64,000 bases of DNA from Trichomonas vaginalis G3 (Eukaryota > Parabasalia > Trichomonadida > Trichomonadidae), in the NCBI RefSeq assembly GCF_026262505.1, contig NC_067206.1, forward strand, positions 4,492,879 through 4,556,878, in the 5' to 3' direction. Below the pieces are notes generated by a model. It had not been told where the DNA came from. It saw only the letters and a program-made list of their open reading frames with translations, and ran no database searches. How positions within the stretch are numbered: position 1 is the first letter of the stretch; every line of letters starts with the position of its first letter. A program made the translations under genes and the position numbers. Positions 44,571-52,877 of the stretch are shown here, one piece after another.

Positions 44571-44629
44571 AGAAACTAAAGGCTATGAGGCACTGATTAT
44601 ATATTAGTGCCTCACAGCCTTTAGTTTCT
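44571..44629. repeat. Hairpin 5 of array I, 24-bp stem, one mismatch
   Basis: AGAAACTAAAGGCTATGAGG plus CACT pairs with 44606-44629 except one A-C pair; 11-nt loop. Confidence 0.93.
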
Positions 44630-44633
44630 AATA

Positions 44634-44691
44634 GATAGCTGGGAAACTTTTTCCAAATGATAAGTTATTCAGAGAAAGTTTCCCAGCTATC
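44634..44691. repeat. Hairpin 6 of array I
   Basis: GATAGCTGGGAAACTTT pairs perfectly over 17 bp, then a further 8 bp with two mismatches and one wobble; loop about 8 nt. Confidence 0.88.
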
Positions 44692-44693
44692 AA

Positions 44694-44756
44694 GAGGGAA
44701 TTGTTCCTTATGAGGAATATAGTTATAATGTATACATCATAAGGAACAATTCCCTC
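44694..44756. repeat. Hairpin 7 of array I
   Basis: GAGGGAATTGTTCCTTATGA pairs perfectly over 20 bp with 44737-44756. The stem shares ATTGTTCCTTATGAGG with hairpin 3. Confidence 0.9.
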
Positions 44757-45588
44757 ATTAAAATCGTAGATATTTTTTACTTATTACTCATGCTTTCAAA
44801 ATCACAATCCTCTGAAAAGTTATTTTTTATTAAGAATTTAGAATTTTGATAAATACCTTTTTTCAATTTGATATAATACTTATATATTTTCAAAAAGACA
44901 TTTTGAAAAGATATCTCAAAAGTTCTCTGAAAACCTATTTTTGATTAATTTTGAGAAATATCCGTATTAAATTAATCAATAAATTCATTCAACACTACTT
45001 TAATTTTTAAATTCAAAAAATTATATGTGCTTCTTAAAATGTCTCACAAAAATTTTATTATAAAATTATATACAATATTAAAAATCCCACAACATTTTTT
45101 ACTTTACATAATCGTACTTCCTCGACGATTAATTTCCCCTCAATTCCTATCGTTGACCGAACTTAGCATGCAACATAATATAATTGAATCATTTTAAAGC
45201 AAAGGTACATTCACTAGGCGATAACAGTAAAATGGGATGAAAATAGGATAAATAGCATCCCTATATAGTGCCTAACAATATTTATACGGGCCAAAAAAAA
45301 TTTGGCTAGAGTATAGATCCAAGGTGATGTGATTTTTGCATCCCTGGGATGGACGATACACCCAAAGTGTCACCTTTTTGGGATAACATGAATTTTAAAT
45401 ATCATGAGAGTTCTGCAAACCATATGCACAATATCTATTCAGCCTGACTTCTTGTATATATGAGTTAGACTTCTTAAATATTGTGCTTGGGGCGATATAA
45501 GCATTTCCGAGATTACCATCGTGCTCTATAGTATGCTACTTCTCCCTGGTTCTAGCTCAGTTCCAAAGATATTGGCGTTCAAGGATTT
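44757..45588. other. A+T-rich gene-free interval
   Basis: No gene supported. A loose inverted repeat around GCACAATAT (near 45427-45486) is the only structure noticed. Confidence 0.45.
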
Positions 45589-45643
45589 GGCAAGGTCCTT
45601 CCGAAGTCTCTCATTCGATGAGAGATTTCGGAAGAATCTTGCC
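45589..45643. repeat. Hairpin 1 of array II, 26-bp stem
   Basis: GGCAAGGTCCTTCCGAAGTC plus TCTCAT pairs with 45618-45643 with one mismatch and two G.T pairs; loop TCG. Confidence 0.9.
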
Positions 45644-45703
45644 TTAAAGTACTCCAACTCTTGTTCTTTTGTTCCTAAATAGTGAGAAAAGTTATTTGAC
45701 TAC

Positions 45704-45766
45704 TTAAGGTAGAGATTATCCGAGGTCCCTCATTTGATGAGAGGCCTCGGATAATCTCTGCCTTAA
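45704..45766. repeat. Hairpin 2 of array II, 30-bp stem
   Basis: TTAAGGTAGAGATTATCCGA and a CTCAT end pair with 45737-45766 with one mismatch and two wobbles; loop TTG. It shares the CTCATTYGATGAGAG apex with hairpin 1. Confidence 0.9.
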
Positions 45767-45807
45767 AATTGTACACTTGTAGTCCATGAGAGTGTAAGTA
45801 TACATTG

Positions 45808-45868
45808 ATAGGACAGCTTTCTTCTGAAGTCTTAGATTTGATGAGAACCTCAGAAGAAAACTGTCCTA
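45808..45868. repeat. Hairpin 3 of array II
   Basis: ATAGGACAGCTTTCTTCTGA pairs with TCAGAAGAAAACTGTCCTAT with one mismatch; the apex ends TTTGATGAGAA like hairpins 1 and 2. Confidence 0.85.
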
Positions 45869-45888
45869 TTTTATAGTAAAAGGAGTTT

Positions 45889-45939
45889 CAGGAGCTCCAA
45901 AGCTCCCTTTCGTAAGGATTAGGAGCTTTGGAGCTCCTG
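45889..45939. repeat. Hairpin 4 of array II, perfect 18-bp stem
   Basis: CAGGAGCTCCAAAGCTCC pairs perfectly with 45922-45939. Two close relatives follow at 46011-46061 and 46132-46182. Confidence 0.93.
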
Positions 45940-46010
45940 GTTCGTAGATGTGTTTCGCATCTTTCATCAGCAAAGGACATTTACCATCTGGGACTCTGTT
46001 GATGGAGACA

Positions 46011-46061
46011 CAGGAGCTCCAAAGCTCCCTTTAGTAAGGATTAGAAGCTTTGAAGCTCCTG
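46011..46061. repeat. Hairpin 5 of array II
   Basis: Same unit as 45889-45939 with two changed positions in the right arm (G.T or A-C opposites). Confidence 0.9.
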
Positions 46062-46086
46062 GTTCGTAGACGTGTTTCGCATCTTT

Positions 46087-46126
46087 CATCAGAAGAGGCC
46101 CAAATGGTAAATAGCCTCTGCTGATG
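46087..46126. repeat. Hairpin 6 of array II
   Basis: CATCAGAAGAGGC pairs with GCCTCTGCTGATG except one position. A weaker version (45966-46004) follows hairpin 4 in the same order. Confidence 0.8.
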
Positions 46127-46131
46127 AGCTT

Positions 46132-46182
46132 CAGGAGCTCCAAGGCTCCCTCTCGTAACGATTAGGAGCTTTGTAGCTCCTG
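46132..46182. repeat. Hairpin 7 of array II
   Basis: Third CAGGAGCTCC unit, with changes in both arms. Confidence 0.88.
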
Positions 46183-46202
46183 AAGGTAAGGTAGGATTGC
46201 TC

Positions 46203-46326
46203 TGATCTCTAATCAGTAGATGCCATGCCTCATTATGAACTCTACTGACAAGAGATCAAGAGCTCCAAGGACTCCCTTTTTAGTTAGTGGCGTTCTCACC
46301 ATTTAGTAGGATTGCTGATCCTACTA
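46203..46326. repeat. Hairpins 8 and 9 of array II
   Basis: TGATCTCTAATCAGTAGA pairs with TCTACTGACAAGAGATCA (46203-46258, two mismatches). TAGTAGGAT-TGCTG-ATCCTACTA follows at 46304-46326. Confidence 0.8.
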
Positions 46327-46711
46327 ATGAAGTGATCACTTAGTATACGTTTTGAATAAATTGAATTTTTTTAGAATTTAGTATTTTTTATAGACATCAC
46401 ATGTATATTATAAATACATAAATATATTCTTTAATTCAAAAAATTCAATTCGGTTTTGGGATGGGTATCCCAGCCCCAAGTATTCAATTTTATTCAATTT
46501 TTTAAGAATTTTGGGTTGGGATGCCCAGACCAAAACAAGCTTTATATTTTGATGTGTAGATACGTATGTGTGCATCATTGTTGTGTTATATATTATGTTT
46601 TTAATGAAAAAAAATCTGATTCAAAAAAAATTATCACTAATTAGTTGATAATATAAAGAAAAAATAGATAAAGTCATTTCAAGACCCTTGTAACGATAAA
46701 CTAGCCTTGTA
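46327..46711. other. A+T-rich gene-free interval
   Basis: Contains the palindromic TTGGGATGGGTATCCCAG near 46455-46475; no gene or promoter recognised with confidence. Confidence 0.45.
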
Positions 46712-46773
46712 CTGCCATTTTATGGTGATGTAAAGTATTCAAAAAATTTGCAATGTAAACCATTACATGGCAG
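46712..46773. repeat. Imperfect inverted repeat upstream of pogo transposase
   Basis: CTGCCATTTTATGGTGATGT versus the complement of 46752-46773 (CTGCCATGTAATGGTTTACA) match at most positions. It lies about 100 bp before the transposase ATG and could be a terminal or transposase-binding repeat; no partner is visible to the right, where element C begins. Confidence 0.55.
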
Positions 46774-46871
46774 AAACTTTAAAATAAACAAAAACATGAC
46801 ACTTAGTACAGGGGCTTTTTGGCTGGTGAAGTCAGATAAAACGTGGCTCAAGTGCTCGTTTAAAATTAAAA

Positions 46872-48149
46872 ATGGAATTTCTCACAGTCGAATTTCTTGG
46901 TAGACAACAAAAGTTTATCATCAATTGTCGCGCCGAAGGTATGACATATAGTCAAACTAAGCTTGCATGGGAGGAAGAATACCCAGATCTCGGAACTTTA
47001 ACATCCAATCTCATTGCTACTGCACTTAAAAGAGCTGCATTAGGTCTATACTGGGAAAAAGGGAATCATGGCGGTGCAGATCCATACCTATGCGAGCGTG
47101 ATCAACTCACTTTAAAAGAAATTATCGAAGATTCTGCTTACAAAGGTGAAGCTCTAGAAGCAGTTGACATTATTGACGAGGCGTTCAAGTTGAAAGAGCT
47201 CAGAAGAGATTATGGTTACAGATTCCTTCTTGAGATTAATTGTCCTACTCTTGCAGAAGAAGTTATCAATACTCTTGGTGGTGATGATGTATCGAGACCT
47301 TATGTTAACCATATTTTACAGCAATTGCATTGCAAGCTTAAGGCATGCCAAGAGATTGAAGAATCAAGATACATGGCGTGTGAACCAAGAATTATCGAAG
47401 AATTCTACGATAAACATCGTGAAACAATCGAAAGTACTCCAGAGGAGTTGATTTTTAGTATCGATGAAACATTCATAAACAAATTTAAGAAGAAGAAAGT
47501 TGCATTACCTGAGGAGATAGAGCATATGATCGCCAAAGGAATTCCAAACTTTCCGCACATTACAGCTTTATGCGGATGCTCAATGACAGGCAAATCTGTC
47601 CCACCTCTCTTTGTTCTCCCATGTATTGCAGAACTACCTAGAGAACTGAAAGTATTCCAGCGCGAAAGACATTGTTGGTTTACTTCTACGCCAAAAGGCT
47701 GGGTGAACAGAAGTGTATTCTTATTGTATTGCATTTTCTTCATCGAGTGGCTTAACTTTGAACGCCAGAGAATGCCAGAAGATATACGTGACAAGCCTGC
47801 TCTCATTGTGTGTGATGGACACTCCAGCCGCGAGAATCCTCTGGCATTGTTCCTTTTGGCAAGTGCCAACATCAAATTAATTGTTCTTCCCGCACATACA
47901 ACACACATTTTACAAGTATTTGATGTCGGCATTGCCAAAAGATTAAAGTCCAAATTCACGGATTATCTGAGAGATTACATTAAGGCACCGAAGCAAGAGT
48001 TCAACAGCAATGCTGCAATGATGCGCTACGCCATTATCTACTCATTTATTAGCGCATGGCAAGAATCAGTATCATTAAGAACGGTTCAAAATGCTGCTGC
48101 CGCCTGCGGTCTTTGCCCTTGTTCTGTAGAAGCAGTTAGTATGGCTTAG
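46872..48149 (+). CDS. Pogo/Tc1-mariner superfamily DDE transposase, 3' end supplied by element C
   Basis: A 425-aa protein. The N-terminus has helix-turn-helix-like segments (about 1-60 and 130-170). The DDE_1 core shows D198 in FSIDETF, D315 in IVCDGHSSR and D351 in HILQVFDVG, with exactly 35 residues between the last two: the DD35D arrangement of the pogo group. The LPAHTTHILQ context is typical of that group. The frame is whole. Element C's terminus starts at 48134, so the last codons (V-S-M-A) and the stop belong to the Maverick and the original C-terminus is lost. It would cut and paste a pogo-like DNA transposon, or it may be a solo gene. Confidence 0.88.
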   Translation: MEFLTVEFLGRQQKFIINCRAEGMTYSQTKLAWEEEYPDLGTLTSNLIATALKRAALGLYWEKGNHGGADPYLCERDQLTLKEIIEDSAYKGEALEAVDIIDEAFKLKELRRDYGYRFLLEINCPTLAEEVINTLGGDDVSRPYVNHILQQLHCKLKACQEIEESRYMACEPRIIEEFYDKHRETIESTPEELIFSIDETFINKFKKKKVALPEEIEHMIAKGIPNFPHITALCGCSMTGKSVPPLFVLPCIAELPRELKVFQRERHCWFTSTPKGWVNRSVFLLYCIFFIEWLNFERQRMPEDIRDKPALIVCDGHSSRENPLALFLLASANIKLIVLPAHTTHILQVFDVGIAKRLKSKFTDYLRDYIKAPKQEFNSNAAMMRYAIIYSFISAWQESVSLRTVQNAAAACGLCPCSVEAVSMA

Positions 48150-48338
48150 TCGTGTACGGAGGCACTGCGCGCCTCCTTACCCATTATATGTGAATTTGAC
48201 ACTTTACAAAACCGTTAACGTATATTTTACAACACAAACGACAATACTAACTTAACCTTAAATATTTACAAAGCCGCTAACCACTTCACCTCACTAACAT
48301 TTTCACTAACGAACTCACTAATGAAAAAATAAACGTTC

Positions 48339-48623
48339 TCATAAATTTTCTTCTATATCTTCATCGTCAATGTTAACTCTATTGTAGTCATACTTGAAGT
48401 CATAAAGTTTCTCAAGTTTTGAAATGCATAGTCTTGTTAACTTACCTTCATCATCATAAGTTTTTATAAAACTACCATGACAATCTTTATACACAGTCAA
48501 TGTATAGTCAACTGGTCTAGGATGAAGTGTAAAGAACATGTTATACTCAGGAAGGAAGAATAAATGTTTAAATGTATGTTTGTTATATGTTTTGATTTGT
48601 ATGAGTTGCTTTTGTTCTGTCAT
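48339..48623 (-). CDS. TIR cargo gene, 94 aa, divergent relative of the 108-aa gene
   Basis: MTEQKQLIQIKTYNKHTFKH then LFFLPEYNMFFTLHPRP and ISKLEKLYDFKYD. It shares a spaced pattern with the 108-aa protein (YN.H.FK.LFF, L.VY, YD..GK, SKL...YD) but with far lower identity than any neighbouring gene pair. It reads outward. Function unknown. Confidence 0.65.
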   Translation of the reverse strand: MTEQKQLIQIKTYNKHTFKHLFFLPEYNMFFTLHPRPVDYTLTVYKDCHGSFIKTYDDEGKLTRLCISKLEKLYDFKYDYNRVNIDDEDIEENL

Positions 48624-48711
48624 TTATATAAAAATAAACTTAAAAATAAACTTAAAAATTAATGATATCACCACCCTCACACGTATGAAAACATAGCACA
48701 AAAATAAATTT

Positions 48712-48761
48712 AGGTGAAGTGGTGAGATCTCACCTGTTTTTTCACCTCTTTTTTCACCCTG
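48712..48761. repeat. Palindrome-iteron block 13
   Basis: AGGTGAAGT, perfect core GGTGAGATCTCACC, then TGTTTTTTCACCTCTTTTTT iterons, at the inner edge of the C terminal region. Confidence 0.9.
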
Positions 48762-48775
48762 TTGAATTCATTGCT

Positions 48776-49021
48776 TTATAACTCTCTTCCTTTCTCCAAC
48801 TCTTCTAACTTCTTCTTAAGTTCAGCAATGTTGTCCTCATGAAGTTTAATCTTTCTCAAAATTCCTTCTTTATCTAATGGTTGCTTTATCTTTCTAAACT
48901 GAACTCTACCATCCTTCATAGTATGAATGTAAAAACCTTCTGGAATAGTTCCTGATTTAATGTATTCTACCAAAAACTTTTGTTTCATTGCTTCAGTGAC
49001 TTTATTTGTCATTTCAATCAA
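48776..49021 (-). CDS. Small coiled-coil protein (81 aa), copy C
   Basis: Counterpart of 14530-14766 and 20352-20597, with TNKVTE for TTKVTE near the start. The ATG matching A is at 49012. Confidence 0.75.
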   Translation of the reverse strand: MIEMTNKVTEAMKQKFLVEYIKSGTIPEGFYIHTMKDGRVQFRKIKQPLDKEGILRKIKLHEDNIAELKKKLEELEKGREL

Positions 49022-49060
49022 ATAAAAATTTTAATATTAAATAAAAATAACGTTATTTTT

Positions 49061-49519
49061 TCAGTAAGGAAACGCAGGAGTTTTACGATTTATTTGAGGA
49101 GTAGGTTCTGGTTTAAATGTTGGAGTCGGTTTAGGGGTTGACTTTTGAACAGGAGTTTGTACTTCCATAGGTTCAGGAGTCATTGAAGGTTTTGCTTGTG
49201 AAGGCGTTGGTTTTGGCGAAGGTGTTGGAGTTTGTTTAACTTCAGCTACTTCAGTATTATTTACAACATTTGCTTTATTTCTTTTCAACATCATAACTGC
49301 TCCTGCTGTAGCTAGCAAACCTAGTGGGAGACCATATCTTATATAAGGACTTGACCAAATGCTATTTTTGACAGGAGCTGGTGGAACACCTAACCTTGGT
49401 GAGACTGCTCTTTGCCATTGTGCAGCTCGTAAGAAATATTCAATAGGTGCTCCATAATCGTTTGGTAAAGTTTGTTTCATAGATGGTGAAGGTTCACGAG
49501 AGCTTGATGAAGAACTCAT
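49061..49519 (-). CDS. Single-span membrane protein with Pro-rich tail (152 aa), copy C
   Basis: Nearly identical to 20637-21095; one Ala/Thr difference in the tail (PKPTPSQAK). Confidence 0.72.
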   Translation of the reverse strand: MSSSSSSREPSPSMKQTLPNDYGAPIEYFLRAAQWQRAVSPRLGVPPAPVKNSIWSSPYIRYGLPLGLLATAGAVMMLKRNKANVVNNTEVAEVKQTPTPSPKPTPSQAKPSMTPEPMEVQTPVQKSTPKPTPTFKPEPTPQINRKTPAFPY

Positions 49520-49549
49520 TTATAAGCTTTAAAAATAAACGTTCATCCT

Positions 49550-51124
49550 TTATTCCTCACCGTCGTCCGTAGCTAAGTTATAGTCATCTAATCTTATTAT
49601 GGGGATGCCATTAGCACGCACCTGAATGGCAAAGCAACAATCCCTCATAAATCCAATAAGTGGCTTTGGTACATTTTCAGTTGCTAGTTCAATAGGTCCT
49701 TTAACAGACAATTTGTATGTTATTGGAGCAGTAGATGTTTGACCTTGCTGGAAGCAAAAGTCCACTTCTGTTGGAAAACCACATAAGAAATGTGTGTTGT
49801 CATAGCTATCCCATTTATGTTCCACACTACCATCATCCACCAATGACCTCATAACATCTTCATTAAATCCTATCATATCATTGTTTGTATTGCAGGCGTT
49901 CGCAACCATTTCATAAAATACAGGTCCATATGATTTTTCGGGTTCTGCAGGCATATTTCCATAAGCTCCCATGGAAAGCTGAAGATATTTAAACTTAGGG
50001 TTCTCAAAATTAACATAATAGTTGTCTTTCTTTCTAAATAGTGCCCAAATACTTTTAACATTAATAGGCGTATAAGCTGCTGTAAATGTTGCACTTGAAC
50101 TATCTGTATTCTTTGAGAATGAACCGTCCATAGGAATCCAATCCATAACTTTAACAGGAAAACATAAAGCCTCGTTTGTATAATGTTCTACAAGTTCTGT
50201 ATAAATGTTAGGGTCTAAAGAGAATGACTTTGGATGAATGAAACATTCATTAAAATCCATCTTTGTTCGAAATAGTTGCTGGTTTACAGTTGTAATAGTA
50301 ACTGTTCCACTAGCTTCTACTGCCTTCGTTATCATAGTGAATGGTTCATTCCATGGAACAAATTTATTTGTCGGTGGATTTGAATCTGAAGCAAATGCAA
50401 CTTTAAGAGTTGGATTGAAAGCAATGATATCATTTACAGATATAGATGTGCATTGTACGGCGTCGCTACTGAACTTTACTTTAAGCTGAATGTTTCCTGC
50501 AAAAGCTGGAATAAATCGAATAGCTTCTAATGGAAGGAATCTTCTAACAGGAATTCTTAAACGAAGCTTAAAATCAAATGATTTTCCTGCTGTAATTGGA
50601 CCACTAACAATTTGTCCTGTTCTGCATGTTCCCGAATGACTCCATACATCTTCATGTCGAGTCTTTGAGAAAACATCTACTTTCTTTATTTGTTCGGTAG
50701 TTTGTGAGTTTGAAGTTATATATGCTTCTTCTCTTGCGTTGTCTTGAGAATATACGATACGATCATTTGCAAGGATTTGATATCCAGCAACCGCATAGAA
50801 AGCGTCATCGAAACCAATCCAAAATCCTGGTGGGTTTGTTTTATTGGAACCTGAACCAATTTCTTTATCTACAATAAATTGACCTTCCATTTTATACGTA
50901 ATGAATGTATTGTAAAGGTCCAACATATTTTCACCAGGAGGTGAGAGATTGAATGTTACCCATGTGTTATCTTTAGCAGTTCCAGGTTGTGATGGAATCT
51001 TTGCGTCAGAATATTTTCTATTAGTGTCACCAATTTGAACTGCATTGTCTATGATATCGAAATATGAGCGAATCTGATGAATATGCTCTGCTGGAGTAAA
51101 TTCGTTTAACTGTTCGTTCTGCAT
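49550..51124 (-). CDS. Major-capsid-like (double jelly-roll) protein, whole (C)
   Basis: 524 aa, differing from B at only a few positions (for example ILANDRIVY for ILANGRIVY, and a DDGEE end). Whole length in two of three copies supports a real, recently functional gene. Confidence 0.68.
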   Translation of the reverse strand: MQNEQLNEFTPAEHIHQIRSYFDIIDNAVQIGDTNRKYSDAKIPSQPGTAKDNTWVTFNLSPPGENMLDLYNTFITYKMEGQFIVDKEIGSGSNKTNPPGFWIGFDDAFYAVAGYQILANDRIVYSQDNAREEAYITSNSQTTEQIKKVDVFSKTRHEDVWSHSGTCRTGQIVSGPITAGKSFDFKLRLRIPVRRFLPLEAIRFIPAFAGNIQLKVKFSSDAVQCTSISVNDIIAFNPTLKVAFASDSNPPTNKFVPWNEPFTMITKAVEASGTVTITTVNQQLFRTKMDFNECFIHPKSFSLDPNIYTELVEHYTNEALCFPVKVMDWIPMDGSFSKNTDSSSATFTAAYTPINVKSIWALFRKKDNYYVNFENPKFKYLQLSMGAYGNMPAEPEKSYGPVFYEMVANACNTNNDMIGFNEDVMRSLVDDGSVEHKWDSYDNTHFLCGFPTEVDFCFQQGQTSTAPITYKLSVKGPIELATENVPKPLIGFMRDCCFAIQVRANGIPIIRLDDYNLATDDGEE

Positions 51125-51151
51125 GTATTTACTTCGGATAAAAATATCTAT

Positions 51152-51584
51152 TTACTTCATTATTCTCACTCTTCTTCTTGGCATTCGTGGTGGAAGTTGT
51201 TTCTTGACATTTTCAATGAACTGTACATTCTCTTTTGTCTCAACTTCTTTCACTGGTGGGTCAGGGTTCTTTGACTCGGTTTGTTTTTCAATGAAATTCA
51301 CGAACTTTGCAATAAGCTCTTGGTTCGTTATTGAAAGTACATCTGGCTTCTTTTCTTCTGGTTCTTTTGGTGGCTCAGTTTGAACAGAAGGTTTTATATG
51401 GGCTTCGTGGACTTCACCCTTGCCATACACCTTAATGTTGTCGCTTTCTGCATTCGCTAATGGAACCTTTCTTTTTCTTACGTATATTTTACCATCTTTA
51501 CTCTGACTTACGTAATAGAAAGGATGTTGTATTCCTCTGGCGTCATTTAATATAATAGACTCTCGTTGATTTTGACAAGCTCAT
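51152..51584 (-). pseudogene. 141-aa-type KDG-RK protein, broken copy (C)
   Basis: Counterpart of 22728-23153. The repeat-derived segment here reads YGKGEVHEAHIKP, longer than in B. About one break. Confidence 0.7.
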
Positions 51585-51629
51585 TTTACATCGGTTAAAG
51601 TTTTAATTTTGTTTTTTATCTGCAGTCAA

Positions 51630-51890
51630 ATGACTCAGACAAGCCCCACGGACAAGACCCAAGAGGTCATAGATGTTGAAGCATTGAAGAAAGAAATTCG
51701 TGAGCAAATTTTATCCGAACTGAAGGAACAAAAACAAGAACAAAAGCCAGAGAGACCAAAGAGAAAACTTAGTGAAAAACAACTTGCTGCATTAGCTGCT
51801 GGAAGACAAAAGAACCCACGTTTGCTGGCGAAGAAAGCTAGAGAAGAAGCTGAAGCAAAAGCTAAAGAAGCTGAAGCAAAGAAAGAGTAA
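51630..51890 (+). CDS. Lys/Glu-rich small protein (86 aa), copy C
   Basis: Whole counterpart of 11635-11907, with a shorter KAREEAEAKAKEAEAKKE tail. The start follows TTTTTTATCTGCAGTCAAATG. Confidence 0.72.
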   Translation: MTQTSPTDKTQEVIDVEALKKEIREQILSELKEQKQEQKPERPKRKLSEKQLAALAAGRQKNPRLLAKKAREEAEAKAKEAEAKKE

Positions 51891-51914
51891 ATGGTTTATT
51901 TTTATCCGAATTAA

Positions 51915-52772
51915 ATGTATAGACAAATACCTTTATCTGTTGCGTTCAGTAGTGAAAACCCTGACGTCAAAATAAAGGGGAACAGAGTAACGTTTAAGTT
52001 TCCAACAGACTGGATTGTGAACATAAATGAAGAGAAGTACATTGGCATAACATCTATGTATATAACACGTGCTTTCAGAAAGGTTGACTTTATACTTCAA
52101 GTTGAGATAGAAAATGACGAACAGTCTTTAAGCGCCCAAAACATTCACATATACAAATACTTTAAAGACGATACAACATTGTTGCAATGTATGATTTCAT
52201 TTAATGAAATGTTCGAGAAAAAGTTTAACATTGAAGTACAAACTTTACAGCCTTTACGTGAGTTTCTTGCACAACTGAAAGAAGAAGGTAGTCAGCCACA
52301 ACTTATAGACTTTCATTATGAATTTAATGAAAATGAAGATGGAACTCATGACTGTCAGTTTGTTGTATTCTCACCATTCAATGAAGTCGCTAAAGAGAAA
52401 GAAAATCCATTACGTATAAGATTTCAAATCTCTGAACCAAGTGATGATTTCAAAAATGTTTTCAATTATGATGCAATGCTTCCGAGGAAAAATGAATTTT
52501 CAAGGATTGTAACACCTGGCATTTGGGATAGAAAGCAAGCTATATTATATTCAAACTTAAGTAAGGGAGTTGAAAATGAGTTCATTGGTCATACAAGAAC
52601 TTCACCACTGCCAAATCCTAAATACTATAAATTAACTGGCTTCAATCATGAGTTTTGGATAGACATGTTCTCCACTCATGACCATAACTGCCCAGTGTTC
52701 TTACCTCCAGACCATAAGGACTGTCTCTACATTGAAGCACAACTCTTAAACTCTACCATCGCAGTATTGTAA
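51915..52772 (+). CDS. Conserved 285-aa probable structural protein, copy C
   Basis: Whole counterpart of 10753-11610, with scattered substitutions (VVFSPFNEVAKEKENP). The leader TTTTTATCCGAATTAAATG sets the start. Confidence 0.72.
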   Translation: MYRQIPLSVAFSSENPDVKIKGNRVTFKFPTDWIVNINEEKYIGITSMYITRAFRKVDFILQVEIENDEQSLSAQNIHIYKYFKDDTTLLQCMISFNEMFEKKFNIEVQTLQPLREFLAQLKEEGSQPQLIDFHYEFNENEDGTHDCQFVVFSPFNEVAKEKENPLRIRFQISEPSDDFKNVFNYDAMLPRKNEFSRIVTPGIWDRKQAILYSNLSKGVENEFIGHTRTSPLPNPKYYKLTGFNHEFWIDMFSTHDHNCPVFLPPDHKDCLYIEAQLLNSTIAVL

Positions 52773-52780
52773 ATGACCAC

Positions 52781-52809
52781 ATGGGCTTCGCCCTTGCCGC
52801 TAGCGGCTT
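52781..52809 (-). repeat. Double-hairpin repeat, intergenic, complete (C)
   Basis: On the minus strand AAGCCGCTAGCGGC, AA, GGGCGAAGCCCAT. A and B keep only fragments at the same place (10735-10746, 24357-24366). Confidence 0.82.
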
Positions 52810-52877
52810 ATTTTTATCACGAATGACCTCATTGCTGACAAAAATAAATGACCTCATTATTTTTCTCATTCATGACC

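Larger units (their letters stand above)
48134..48780. repeat. Left terminal region of element C
   Basis: AGTTAGTATGGCTTAGTCG, then the shared GTGTACGGAGGCACTGCG hairpin core (48143-48191), iterons, the 94-aa cargo gene and a palindrome-iteron block. It is close to the B TIR at both ends, but the cargo gene in the middle is divergent. The partner TIR lies outside the window. Confidence 0.82.

Noticed and set aside
44323-44756. Simple transcription terminators
   Set aside because: Seven consecutive long stems with distinct sequences and no following gene ends do not fit a terminator function.
47405-47959. 184-aa minus-strand frame opposite the pogo transposase
   Set aside because: Antisense shadow of a strongly supported DD35D coding region.
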